A stretch of DNA of 37,287 nt, taken from contig NZ_JAMXFD010000009.1 in the NCBI RefSeq assembly GCF_025370875.1, positions 205,344 through 242,630 of the forward strand, given 5' to 3'. Source of the DNA: Laspinema palackyanum D2c (GTDB taxonomy: Bacteria; Cyanobacteriota; Cyanobacteriia; Cyanobacteriales; Laspinemataceae). The notes under the pieces are model-generated. The model saw only the letters and a program-made list of their open reading frames with translations. It did not search any database and was not told the origin of the DNA. Below are positions 1 to 8,100 of this stretch, one piece after another. Both the position numbers and the translations under genes were made by a program. Position 1 is the stretch's first letter. The number at the start of each line of letters is the position of its first letter.

Positions 1-58
1 CGACTGAAGTCGTTATTACGAACTAAGAAAGAGGACGACTGAAGTCGTTACTACGAAC
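1..58 (-). repeat. Two copies of palindromic 3'-end repeat, first cut by window edge
   Basis: On the minus strand this reads as two copies of a unit starting GTTCGTAGTAACGAC followed by the mirror arm AGTCGT, joined by a short spacer. It is the same repeat as in the arrays at 8695-8843 and 8981-9098. It starts about 12 bases after the stop codon of the ferritin-like gene and is in sense orientation to that gene. The outer copy is truncated by the window start and carries one change in the GTAGTAA part. The function is unknown; its position suggests a 3'UTR or transcript-end element. Confidence 0.85.
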
Positions 59-70
59 TGGGGATGGGTT

Positions 71-997
71 TTATTGAAGGACGCATTTTTCTGGGGGGTA
101 GGGGGTGAAGGAGCCTTTTTCTTCTAGGTGATTGATGATAGAATGGGTGGGGTCGGAGCGGAGGAGCGATCGCAGGAGTTGGAGGCGAGTGGCGCTGTGG
201 GTTTGGGTGTCTAATTCTTGGAAGATTTTGATTTGTTGGGGACGGGATAAATCTCCTTTGACTTGTGCGATCGCCTGAAGGACTCGTTGGGGTCCGACTT
301 GGACCATCTGCAAGAATGAGGTGAGGGCTTCTACGATCGCACTCTGGGATTGCGGGGTGATGGGGTGGCGATCGCACAAGGTGACGCCGGTACTGTGATG
401 GCGCGCTTCGGCATCGAGAAATCCGCGAAACATCTGGGTTAATTCGCGATCGCAACAGTCGTTAGCGAGGTGGCGATAATGGCTAAGTCCCCATCCTTCT
501 AACACCACCTGAATCACAAAGATTAAGACGCTTTTATCCTCCATCTCCACAATTTCAGCCAGTAATTCTAAAAAGCGATCGCCCGTTGCTACTGGGTCGC
601 GATCGGCTAAAAATGGCCGAATTTGCGCTAAATGAGTGGCTTCATCCGCTGCAAATAACCCATACAGCATCCGTTCTTCCGTGGTTTCGGCCAGCATGAC
701 CATTTTCGCCATGTATCCCACGCCTGCTTTTTCTACAAAGTAGGCTTCTTCCAGAAGTGCGTTGCTACATTGATACAAAATTTGCTGCTGTTCTTCCCCA
801 GTGGAATCCTGAAAAATTTTCACCTGATCCAGGCCAAAGTAAGATGAATTCCAATAGGCCGGGGTGACTGCCTCTGGGATTGACAACGAATTGCCAATGC
901 TGCTTTTTAAAGCAGCAGAAAGAAGGCGATGCAATTTATCGCCTTCTGTAACATGAGGTAAGTCAAACTGCGCTGTGGTAAATAAAGATTGACTCAT
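71..997 (-). CDS. Ferritin-like diiron-carboxylate protein
   Basis: The 308-residue protein has the six-ligand pattern of four-helix-bundle diiron proteins: Glu in a first helix (E83/E84/E89 region), E119-A-T-H122, a lone Glu in LEGWG (E167) and E197-A-R-H200. This spacing resembles ferritin-like and R2-like oxidases or oxygenases, but I cannot name the substrate. An in-frame ATG lies seven codons upstream (1018). The start at 997 is preferred because GGAG lies six bases before it, while the upstream ATG has no such site. There is no signal peptide or membrane segment, so it is probably soluble. The next gene upstream on the same strand is a Rieske oxygenase about 70 bases away, suggesting co-transcription and a shared oxidative pathway. 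The diiron fold is well supported; the function is unknown. Confidence 0.8.
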   Translation of the reverse strand: MSQSLFTTAQFDLPHVTEGDKLHRLLSAALKSSIGNSLSIPEAVTPAYWNSSYFGLDQVKIFQDSTGEEQQQILYQCSNALLEEAYFVEKAGVGYMAKMVMLAETTEERMLYGLFAADEATHLAQIRPFLADRDPVATGDRFLELLAEIVEMEDKSVLIFVIQVVLEGWGLSHYRHLANDCCDRELTQMFRGFLDAEARHHSTGVTLCDRHPITPQSQSAIVEALTSFLQMVQVGPQRVLQAIAQVKGDLSRPQQIKIFQELDTQTHSATRLQLLRSLLRSDPTHSIINHLEEKGSFTPYPPEKCVLQ

Positions 998-1065
998 CGG
1001 TGACTCCGTGGCAACCATTCCATTATGGCGTAGTCTAGCCTGGGTTTTTTCCGGAGTCGTCGGGA

Positions 1066-2127
1066 TTATGACAGATGCTCAACTGTCTCCCAGGTTTCCC
1101 ATTTCAGAGGTTTTTGTGTTTCTACTTGTTCGATAAACTCAATAATCGATTGATCCGCTAGAGTCGGGGTTTTTAAATCAAATTTAATCGTTTCAAATAC
1201 TTGAGTATCCCCTTTGGCAAAGTAATTCCCCACCCGCAAGGTAATCCACAAGACAATCCGATTAAATAGCCATCCCCCCAAACCGGGACGTTTCTCGGTA
1301 ATGGCGATCGTTTGACCTTCGGCTTTGCCATCGGCTTTGAGGCGGATAGTAAACATAATGTGAAAGTGCAAAAAGTCTGGCCCCACGGTCACAGTGCCAG
1401 TGCTGCCATACCAATAACACATTTTATAGGTAATTTCATTTTGATACAGGGGACGAATCAGTTTGATAAACCAAGATTGGTCTCCCCCACGGGTAATATT
1501 GTTGAAAATAATGGCGTTGTCGTTGAGGTTTTCTTTCTCGAATTTCACCTCAACGGGTAGGTTATGAACGGTATTAAAATGATGGGCATCGATCGCATTA
1601 ATCATCACTACATTCGGATGACAGTTTTTGCGGAACCCTAACCCAAAGCCCGCATCACAGTCTTTACCAGCCAATTCTGGAACAAAAGGCACGGGATGTC
1701 GGGGAGTCTCGCCGGTCCAAACCCAGACTAGGCCATAGGTTTCACAAGTGGGCCAAGACCGAACTTTGGCGGGAATCGTTCTATCTAGGCCCGGAGTTTC
1801 GACACATTGGCCGCGATTATCATATTTCCAATTGTGGAAAAAACAGCCCAATCTATTCCCGTCAACTTTGCCTTCAGCGAGGTGAGCGCCCATGTGGGGA
1901 CAGTAGGCATCTAAGGCGACAACTTTGCCATCGGTTCCTCGATAAATTGCCAGGTTTCGACCTTGTAGGGTGATGGGTTTAACGTGACCAATTTTTAAGT
2001 CCTTAGACCGGATGGCCCAGTACCACCCTTCTATAAATCGTTCGGGATTATTAAAGGTTTTGGCTTGGCGAACGGTCCGTAAACTTTGGGCTAAATCGGC
2101 AAGGGGTTGAGATTCAAATTGCAGCAC
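1066..2127 (-). CDS. Rieske [2Fe-2S] non-heme iron oxygenase, alpha-subunit type
   Basis: The 353-residue protein has an N-terminal Rieske domain with C76-P-H78 and C95-F-F-H98 as cluster ligands. The mononuclear iron site shows the ring-hydroxylating oxygenase pattern N177-x2-D180-x2-H183-x4-H188, so electron transfer and catalysis lie on one chain. The start codon is GTG, supported by AAGGA about seven bases upstream. Such enzymes hydroxylate or demethylate aromatic, sterol, carotenoid or tetrapyrrole substrates using a separate reductase; none is encoded nearby. No transmembrane tail like that of the pheophorbide a oxygenase group is obvious. It lies directly upstream of the diiron gene on the same strand. 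Family assignment is firm; the substrate is not known. Confidence 0.9.
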   Translation of the reverse strand: MLQFESQPLADLAQSLRTVRQAKTFNNPERFIEGWYWAIRSKDLKIGHVKPITLQGRNLAIYRGTDGKVVALDAYCPHMGAHLAEGKVDGNRLGCFFHNWKYDNRGQCVETPGLDRTIPAKVRSWPTCETYGLVWVWTGETPRHPVPFVPELAGKDCDAGFGLGFRKNCHPNVVMINAIDAHHFNTVHNLPVEVKFEKENLNDNAIIFNNITRGGDQSWFIKLIRPLYQNEITYKMCYWYGSTGTVTVGPDFLHFHIMFTIRLKADGKAEGQTIAITEKRPGLGGWLFNRIVLWITLRVGNYFAKGDTQVFETIKFDLKTPTLADQSIIEFIEQVETQKPLKWETWETVEHLS

Positions 2128-2650
2128 TGAATTTCCTTTCGTTGAATTGAGGTTTAATAACGTGACTTAAACGTTGATATCAATTATACCGAAGAGATTT
2201 AAAGAGGCAATCCCCTAGCTATGGGGGAGAGTTTGCCTCCTCAATTTGTTATAACCTTTAAGTGTTTCCGTGAGGAATCATCTGTCCTCCATATCCTTAA
2301 AATATGGAAAACTGGAATCAGTAATTTGCCTATAGATTCATTAAAACAGATCAAGCAGCCAAAGGCGATCGCCGCCTCAGACAGTTCATAAACTGGCCCA
2401 GAACCCAGTCTCATACCCGGTTTCACTTCTGTTATTGTGAATAAGCATCAATGAAAAGGAACGAGAAACAAGAGGGTCTCTATGATTCGGATTAGCAAGT
2501 GTTTAAACGGTTCAGGAGTTCGCCCAGAACCCACGGCCCTAAACCAATGCCTTTCCCTGGGTACATTTTACTTAAGAAAAAATTCCTCATCTCACCCGCT
2601 GGTTTGGAGAGATAGGGGAACAATGGATATGACATTGAATGAGCACAACG
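2128..2650. other. Gene-poor intergenic stretch
   Basis: I find no convincing gene here. Two short open frames exist, minus strand 2241-2426 (61 codons) and plus strand 2482-2763 (93 codons). Neither has a good ribosome binding site or a recognisable domain, and the second overlaps a better-supported gene on the other strand. The only clear structure is the hairpin at 2204-2239. Confidence 0.5.
2204..2239. promoter_or_regulatory. Nested hairpin upstream of the Rieske gene
   Basis: GAGGCAA at 2204-2210 pairs with TTGCCTC at 2233-2239, and inside it CCCC (2212-2215) can pair with GGGG (2223-2226). It lies roughly 80-110 bases upstream of the Rieske start, so it could be a 5' leader structure. 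It also lies directly after a weak 61-codon minus-strand frame ending at 2241, for which it could be a terminator. No long T run follows on either strand. Confidence 0.4.
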
Positions 2651-3031
2651 CTAAGTCAATAAGGGATTGGCATCCATTGTTTTGTTTTTATTATATTGAA
2701 AGCAAAAAATTTCTTCGCGATCGCGCCATACAACGGATTGAACTTGGGACTCGGAAATGGTAAACCAACCACTGTCCAACAATCTAAACATTCCTTGGAC
2801 AAAGAGAGGATCGTTCATCATTGCAGTGTATTCTTGGAAGAGAGCAAGTTCTTGGTCCCAGGTCAACCCGGCGCGGTTCACGCGAAAGGCCGGTTCGATA
2901 TCCATCAATTCGCCGGTGCATCCATCATAAATTTCTATGAAATCATCCGGGGTGAACCCATAGGTAGGCACTCCCTGGGGAAACAGTTCTTCAAACTCGT
3001 GATTTGGAACAGAGAGGTAAGCGTAATACAT
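2651..3031 (-). CDS. Conserved-looking hypothetical protein
   Basis: The 126-residue protein belongs to no family I recognise. It is acidic and aromatic-rich, with no signal peptide or membrane segment. The ATG at 3031 is chosen because GGGAGG lies six bases upstream; the frame extends two codons further to a GTG at 3037, but that would place the start directly against the GGGAGG. Balanced amino-acid composition and the strong ribosome site argue for a real gene. A competing plus-strand frame overlaps its 3' part but lacks such support. The gene is monocistronic, between the Rieske gene and the vMAP/AAA gene. Confidence 0.65.
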   Translation of the reverse strand: MYYAYLSVPNHEFEELFPQGVPTYGFTPDDFIEIYDGCTGELMDIEPAFRVNRAGLTWDQELALFQEYTAMMNDPLFVQGMFRLLDSGWFTISESQVQSVVWRDREEIFCFQYNKNKTMDANPLLT

Positions 3032-3435
3032 CAGCACCCTCCCAGGTGTACTGTATATGATAGTATCCGCGATCGCCGATACCTTTTATGACCTAGGAAA
3101 TGCCAAAAAGTCAGGAAATCTTGACATTAGGCTCCTGGGACGGCGATCGCTGATGACTTTTTATTACTTTTCCTGACCTAGCAAATCCGGACAGAAAAAA
3201 AATTTTTCCAACTCCTCCGGGAGATTCTAGGATTAGTCTGGTTGTCTGTTGTCAATTGACTATTACTCATTCGTTACCCTTTACCCCCTTTCATGAAATT
3301 CTGAAAAATTCAGGTTCCCTCTGTCCCCACCGTTATCTGCTGTGGGTCCTAGGCTACCGCAGCAACCTGATATAATACAAATTAATAGTTATTACCCCGG
3401 ACTTTCCCCTTCTCTTTATTAAAACTTTAAGCTTT
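3032..3435. other. Intergenic region with divergent start signals
   Basis: This stretch of about 400 bases separates a minus-strand gene from a plus-strand gene and so should hold both promoters. It contains two HIP1-type octamers and a perfect TATAAT at 3371-3376. The phrase ACCTAG-AAAT occurs twice in variant form (around 3091 and 3177). No RNA gene was recognised. Confidence 0.5.
3371..3376 (+). promoter_or_regulatory. Candidate -10 box for the vMAP/AAA gene
   Basis: A perfect TATAAT lies 60 bases before the ATG at 3436. The expected -35 position (about 3348-3353, CCTAGG) does not resemble TTGACA, so the promoter would be of -10-only type or need an activator. Confidence 0.4.
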
Positions 3436-4833
3436 ATGCAGGAAACTCCTATCAATTTTGAAGAAGCATTCAAAATAGCCGATCGAGTAATTTTTGCCAA
3501 GACGGGAAAGCATATCACCGATATCGAAATGATGATTTTTCGGGGTGCTTGGCAAGACAAAACTTACGAAGAGATTGCGGAAAATACGGAATATGCCGCC
3601 AATTATTTACACCGAATGGTGGGCAAAGATTTCTGGCAACGCTTGTCGGATTCATTAGGGGAGAAAGTTAGTAAGAAAAATTTTAAAACGGCGTTAGAAC
3701 GGCATTGGAAAGCAACCTTAAACAATTCCCAGGCGGGAGGAGGGTCTTTACTGAAAACCGAGAGTTGGGTGACCTCAGAAACGCTCAAGGGACCTATACT
3801 AAACTGTTCAGAAGGTTCGGTTCCCTTGGACTCGCGGTTTTATGTTCACCGTCCACCGATAGAAGCCCGATGTCAAGTGGCGATCGCGCAACCGGGGGCA
3901 TTAATTCGGATTAAAGCGCCCCAACAAATGGGCAAAACCTCCCTACTTGATCGCATCCTAGAAGTGGCCCGAACTGCTAACTATCACACCGTTACCTTAA
4001 GTTTTGATTTGGCCGATAGTACAGTTTTTGCGGACCTCCGCACCTTCTTGCAGTGGTTTTGCGCCAGCGTTGGTCAATTATCTGGGTTACCCAATCAATT
4101 ATCAAATTATTGGGACGATATTTTTGGCTGCAATAATAATTGCACCGTTTATTTTGAGGAGTATATTTTATCTCAATTGCCAACTCCGTTAGTCTTAGCT
4201 TTAGACAAAGTTGATGTGGTATTTGAACATCCGGAAATTGCCAATGATTTTTGTCGATTATTACGCGCTTGGTATGACATCGCCAGACGTAGCGATCGCC
4301 GGGGGGATATTTGGAAACAACTGCGATTAATTGTGGTGCATTCTACGGAAGTTTATAGCGCCCTTGACATCAATCATTCTCCCCTTGCCAACGTGGGCGC
4401 TGTCTTTCCATTACCGGAATTTACAGCCTTACAGGTGCAGGATTTAGCCCAACGGTATGGCTTAAACTGGGACAGCGAGGGAGAAGTTCGCCAGTTGATG
4501 AGTGCGATCGGGGGACATCCCTATTTAATCCGAAAATCCCTGGATTTTTTATGTCGTCAACCGATGACATTAGAGCAATTTTCCCAGATTGCGGCAACAG
4601 AAGCAGGGCCATTTAGTGACCATCTTCGCCAACATTTATGGAATCTCCAACATCATCCTGAATTGGCAGCAGCCTTTCGTGATGTAGTGATGGCAAATAA
4701 GCCTGTTAAAATTCCTTCTGAACGCGCTTTTAAGTTATATAGTATGGGATTGGTTCAGTTACAGGATAATAATGTTACCCCTCGATTTGAGTTGTATCGA
4801 CAGTATTTTTCGGTGCGTTTGGCTGTTAATTGA
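3436..4833 (+). CDS. vMAP-type HTH N-terminal domain plus AAA-like (AAA_35) ATPase
   Basis: Residues 1-95 match the N-terminal helical domain of vWA-MoxR-associated (vMAP) proteins, typical of cyanobacterial signalling and conflict genes. A linker follows, then an AAA-like domain from about residue 133 to the end. The P-loop reads APQQMGKTSL with K167 and T168. The Walker B segment PLVLALDKVD has D257 and D260, but position 258, the usual catalytic glutamate, is lysine. No WD40, TPR, protease or other effector follows, so this 465-residue protein ends where many relatives carry one. No membrane segment is seen. A related AAA-like gene with WD40 repeats lies 346 bases downstream on the same strand. 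It probably acts as a regulatory nucleotide-binding protein rather than a vigorous ATPase; that is inference. Confidence 0.8.
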   Translation: MQETPINFEEAFKIADRVIFAKTGKHITDIEMMIFRGAWQDKTYEEIAENTEYAANYLHRMVGKDFWQRLSDSLGEKVSKKNFKTALERHWKATLNNSQAGGGSLLKTESWVTSETLKGPILNCSEGSVPLDSRFYVHRPPIEARCQVAIAQPGALIRIKAPQQMGKTSLLDRILEVARTANYHTVTLSFDLADSTVFADLRTFLQWFCASVGQLSGLPNQLSNYWDDIFGCNNNCTVYFEEYILSQLPTPLVLALDKVDVVFEHPEIANDFCRLLRAWYDIARRSDRRGDIWKQLRLIVVHSTEVYSALDINHSPLANVGAVFPLPEFTALQVQDLAQRYGLNWDSEGEVRQLMSAIGGHPYLIRKSLDFLCRQPMTLEQFSQIAATEAGPFSDHLRQHLWNLQHHPELAAAFRDVVMANKPVKIPSERAFKLYSMGLVQLQDNNVTPRFELYRQYFSVRLAVN

Positions 4834-4891
4834 TAATAGGTTGACTGCATGATTAAGGGTAAAGCTATTCGACCCATAAAATGCTGTTTGG

Positions 4892-4946
4892 CAATCGGAG
4901 GGAACCCCACCCTAGCCCTCCCCTTGCTAAGGGGAGGGGACCGGAA
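4892..4946. repeat. 55-base palindromic interspersed repeat, copy 1
   Basis: The core is CCCTCCCCTT, a three-base loop, then AAGGGGAGGG (4916-4938), a perfect 10-base-pair stem, followed by GGACCGGAA. It differs from copy 2 by one base at position 8 of the unit. No coding potential or terminal target duplication is visible. Confidence 0.85.
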
Positions 4947-4983
4947 TTCGACCATAAAATTTTGTTCTAATTTCCACCCTTAC

Positions 4984-5038
4984 CAATCGGGGGGAACCCC
5001 ACCCTAGCCCTCCCCTTGCTAAGGGGAGGGGACCGGAA
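4984..5038. repeat. 55-base palindromic interspersed repeat, copy 2
   Basis: This has the same unit and stem (5008-5030) as copy 1, with one substitution. The start-to-start distance is 92 bases, and the flanking phrase is partly duplicated too, so the pair probably arose by tandem duplication of a larger unit. Confidence 0.85.
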
Positions 5039-5106
5039 GGGGAGTTAAATAGTAAGGCAAATCATCTTAATCGTGAACTTCAAAAAACTACTTTTGTAAG
5101 ATTCTA

Positions 5107-5150
5107 GTCCCCCCCTTAGCAAGGGGGGGTTAGGGGGGGTCCTCCCCATT
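5107..5150. repeat. Diverged inverted copy of the palindromic repeat
   Basis: It holds a run of C, CTTAGCAAG, then a run of G and GTTAGGGGGGG, which matches the reverse complement of the copies at 4892 and 4984 with C/G-tract changes. It lies about 30 bases before the AAA/WD40 start codon, so it may shape that gene's 5' leader. Confidence 0.7.
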
Positions 5151-5179
5151 TAATCCCAATTTAAACTGGTAAATCAATC

Positions 5180-8100
5180 ATGACAAACTCCTATATTTTT
5201 TCCGGGACCTTGCCTGAAAATGCGCCAACTTATGTCAAAAGAAGGGCAGATTTTGAACTGTATGATGGATTAAAATCAGGTCAGTTTTGTTATGTATTGA
5301 ATTCTCGACAAACGGGAAAATCCAGCTTGCGGGTGCAGGTGATGCGGCAGTTAAAAGAAGCGGGAGTTGCCTGTAGTGTGATTGATATTTCGATGGACAA
5401 TATCCAGCAGGGGACTTCAACTCAGTGGTATGCGAATATGCTGCGGAGTCTGACCCTGGATTTGCAACTTGAGGTGAATCTGGGGTCTTGGTGGCGCGAT
5501 CGCGAGTGGTTATCTCCTCTGGGGCGATTTCGGGAGTTTATCGAAACTGTGGTGTTGGTACAAATTCCGGGAACAATTGTCATTTTTATCGATGAAATTG
5601 ACAGTATTCTCAGTTTAAATTTCCCTACTGATGATTTTTTTGCCTTTATTCGCGCTTGTTACAATCAACGGGCGCATCAGCCCCCTTACAATCGCCTGAC
5701 ATTCTGTTTATTAGGAGTGGCAACCCCCTCAGATTTAATCGCAGACAAACAGCGTACTCCGTTTAATATTGGACAAGCGATCGCCCTACATGGGTTTACT
5801 TTAGCCGAAGCGAAACCTGCCTTAATTCCCGGATTGTCTCAGCAGTTTACGGATCCGGAAAGTGTTTTATCAGAAATCTTAGATTGGACCGGAGGGCAAC
5901 CGTTTTTGACCCAGAAATTATGTAAAATGGTGGTAGATAAAGCCCATAATTCTCGACCGGATGTAGGGGCATTAGTTAAAACATATCTGTTGGACAATTG
6001 GGAATCTCAGGATGAACCAGACCATTTAAAAACAATTCGCGATCGCCTCCTTTGTGATGAAAAACGCACCCCGCGACGATTGGGATTATATCAAAAAATT
6101 TTAACAGCGCACCCCGAGGGTTACCCAGCGGATAATAGTCCGGAACAAACTCAACTGCGCCTCTCGGGGTTAGTCGTCAAACATCAGGGCAATTTAACCG
6201 TATTTAATCGAATTTATCAACAGATTTTTAATGCCGACTGGATTGAGAACCAGTTGGCGAATTTGCGTCCCTATTCTGAGGCGATCGCCGCTTGGTGGGA
6301 GAGTGGTGGAGAAGATTCCTCGCGGTTATTGCGGGGACAGGCGTTACAGGATGCTTTAAACTGGGCTAGTGATAAAAGTTTAAGCGATCGCGACTACCAG
6401 TTTCTCTCCGCTAGTCAAAATAGCGAGAAAAAATCCCTAGAATTAGCCAAAATCGAAACCGAAATCACCTTAGAAGCGGAACGAAAAGCCAAACAAATCC
6501 TAGATACAGCCTATAAAAAAGCCCAACGAGTCATCACCTTCGGATTAGTCGGACTCTGTGCCGTTTCTCTGCTTTCTATCACCATTATTGCCTGGGCAAA
6601 TTCTCAAAAAAGACAAGCGGAAATTGCTGAAATTAAAGCTTTGAATTCTGCGTCTAAAATTCGCAACTCTTCCAACGAAAAACTCGAAGCGTTAGTCAAT
6701 GCAATTCGGGCCGGTCGAAAATTACAATCTAATTGGGCAACCTCGGAATTAATGGCCCCGGCAGTGGTTAATTTAGAAACCATTCTTGCCAATCTTCAAG
6801 AACAGAATAGTTTCAATCAGCATAGCGGATGGGTTTGGGATGTTGCTTGGTCTCCCAACGGAGAAACCATTGCCACCGCCAGCGCTGATGGTAGAGCAAT
6901 TTTATGGACAGCGCAAGGGGAATTATTGCAAACCTTAGAACATGGCGATCGCGTTTATGGACTTGCTTTTTCCCCAGACGGACAAACTCTTGCTACAGCA
7001 ACTGCCAATCACCAGGTCAAATTGTGGGCAATGGATGGGACTCTCTTTCATACCCTCAGCGGACATCAAGGGAGTGTTTTTGCCGTGAGTTTCAGTCCTC
7101 AAGGTCAGTTACTTGTCACCGGCAGTACCGACAAAACTGCTAAAATTTGGCGCATCGAACCCAACTCCCGAACTCCTCCCATCCTGCTGCAAACTATCAC
7201 CGCCCATACGAAAGAAATTTCTGATATTAGTTTCTCTCCTGATGGTGAAATCCTCGCTACAGCAAGTTATGATAATCAAGTGAAACTCTGGCAAATTACC
7301 CCCCAGGGAACAGCAGAATTATTAACAACATTGACCGGACATCAAAGCGGTGTTTCTACTGTGAATTTTGCTCCCAATGGTCAAACTTTGGCAACCGCGA
7401 GTGGCGATGGGAGGGTCAAACTTTGGACTCGGGATGGACAATTCATTAATGCTTTCAAAGCTCATGATAATGTGGTGACTCGGGTAATTTGGTCTCCTGA
7501 TGGCAATTTACTGGGGACGGCGAGTGAGGACCACAGCGTGAAACTCTGGAGTGTCTATGATAGGACCCTGCTGAAGCGTTTAACGGCCCATAGTGCTGCC
7601 GTCTGGGACATTGCCTGGTCCCCCGATGGCAAAACTTTGGCCTCCGCGAGTGGGGATAATACGACAATGTTATGGAATCCTGAAATTCGGTTAACTGAGG
7701 TCTTTCAGGGACATCAGGATTTGGTGAATACGGTGAGTTTTTCCCCCGATGGCGAGATTTTGGCCTCGGGGAGTCGGGATAACACGGTGCAACTGTGGCA
7801 ACAAAATGGGACCTTAGTCCAAACTCTGCGAGGACATAGGGATTGGGTCCAGGGAGTGGCCTTTTCTCCCGATGGAGAGGCGATCGCCTCCGCAAGTCGA
7901 GATAAAACGGTCAAACTTTGGGACCGACAGGGAAAGGTTTTGCAGACCCTGCGGGGACATTCAGATTTAGTGCATAGTGTGAATTTTTCTCCGGAAGGCG
8001 ATCGCCTGGTTTCTGGCAGTTGGGATGGAACTGTGAAAGTTTGGAATCGAAACGGCAGTCTTCTGGCAACTTTAACCGGCCATCAAGGACGAGTGTTTGA

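Larger units (their letters stand above)
4834..5179. other. Intergenic region filled with palindromic repeats
   Basis: Between the two AAA-like genes lie two near-identical 55-base elements (4892-4946 and 4984-5038) and a diverged inverted relative (about 5107-5150). A short phrase TTCGACC-CATAAAA also recurs beside the first two. The repeats may end transcription of the first gene, since the palindromes form strong hairpins. Confidence 0.7.

Noticed and set aside
2241-2426. Minus-strand 61-codon frame upstream of the Rieske gene
   Set aside because: It has no good ribosome site and no recognised domain. The hairpin right after it is the only hint in its favour.
2482-2763. Plus-strand 93-codon frame
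   Set aside because: It overlaps the better-supported minus-strand gene at 2651-3031 and has no family features or clear ribosome site.
7455-7895. Minus-strand 146-codon frame inside the WD40 region
   Set aside because: It is a mirror of the repeated WD40 coding sequence; its Ser/Pro/Arg-rich, repetitive composition is typical of an antisense shadow.
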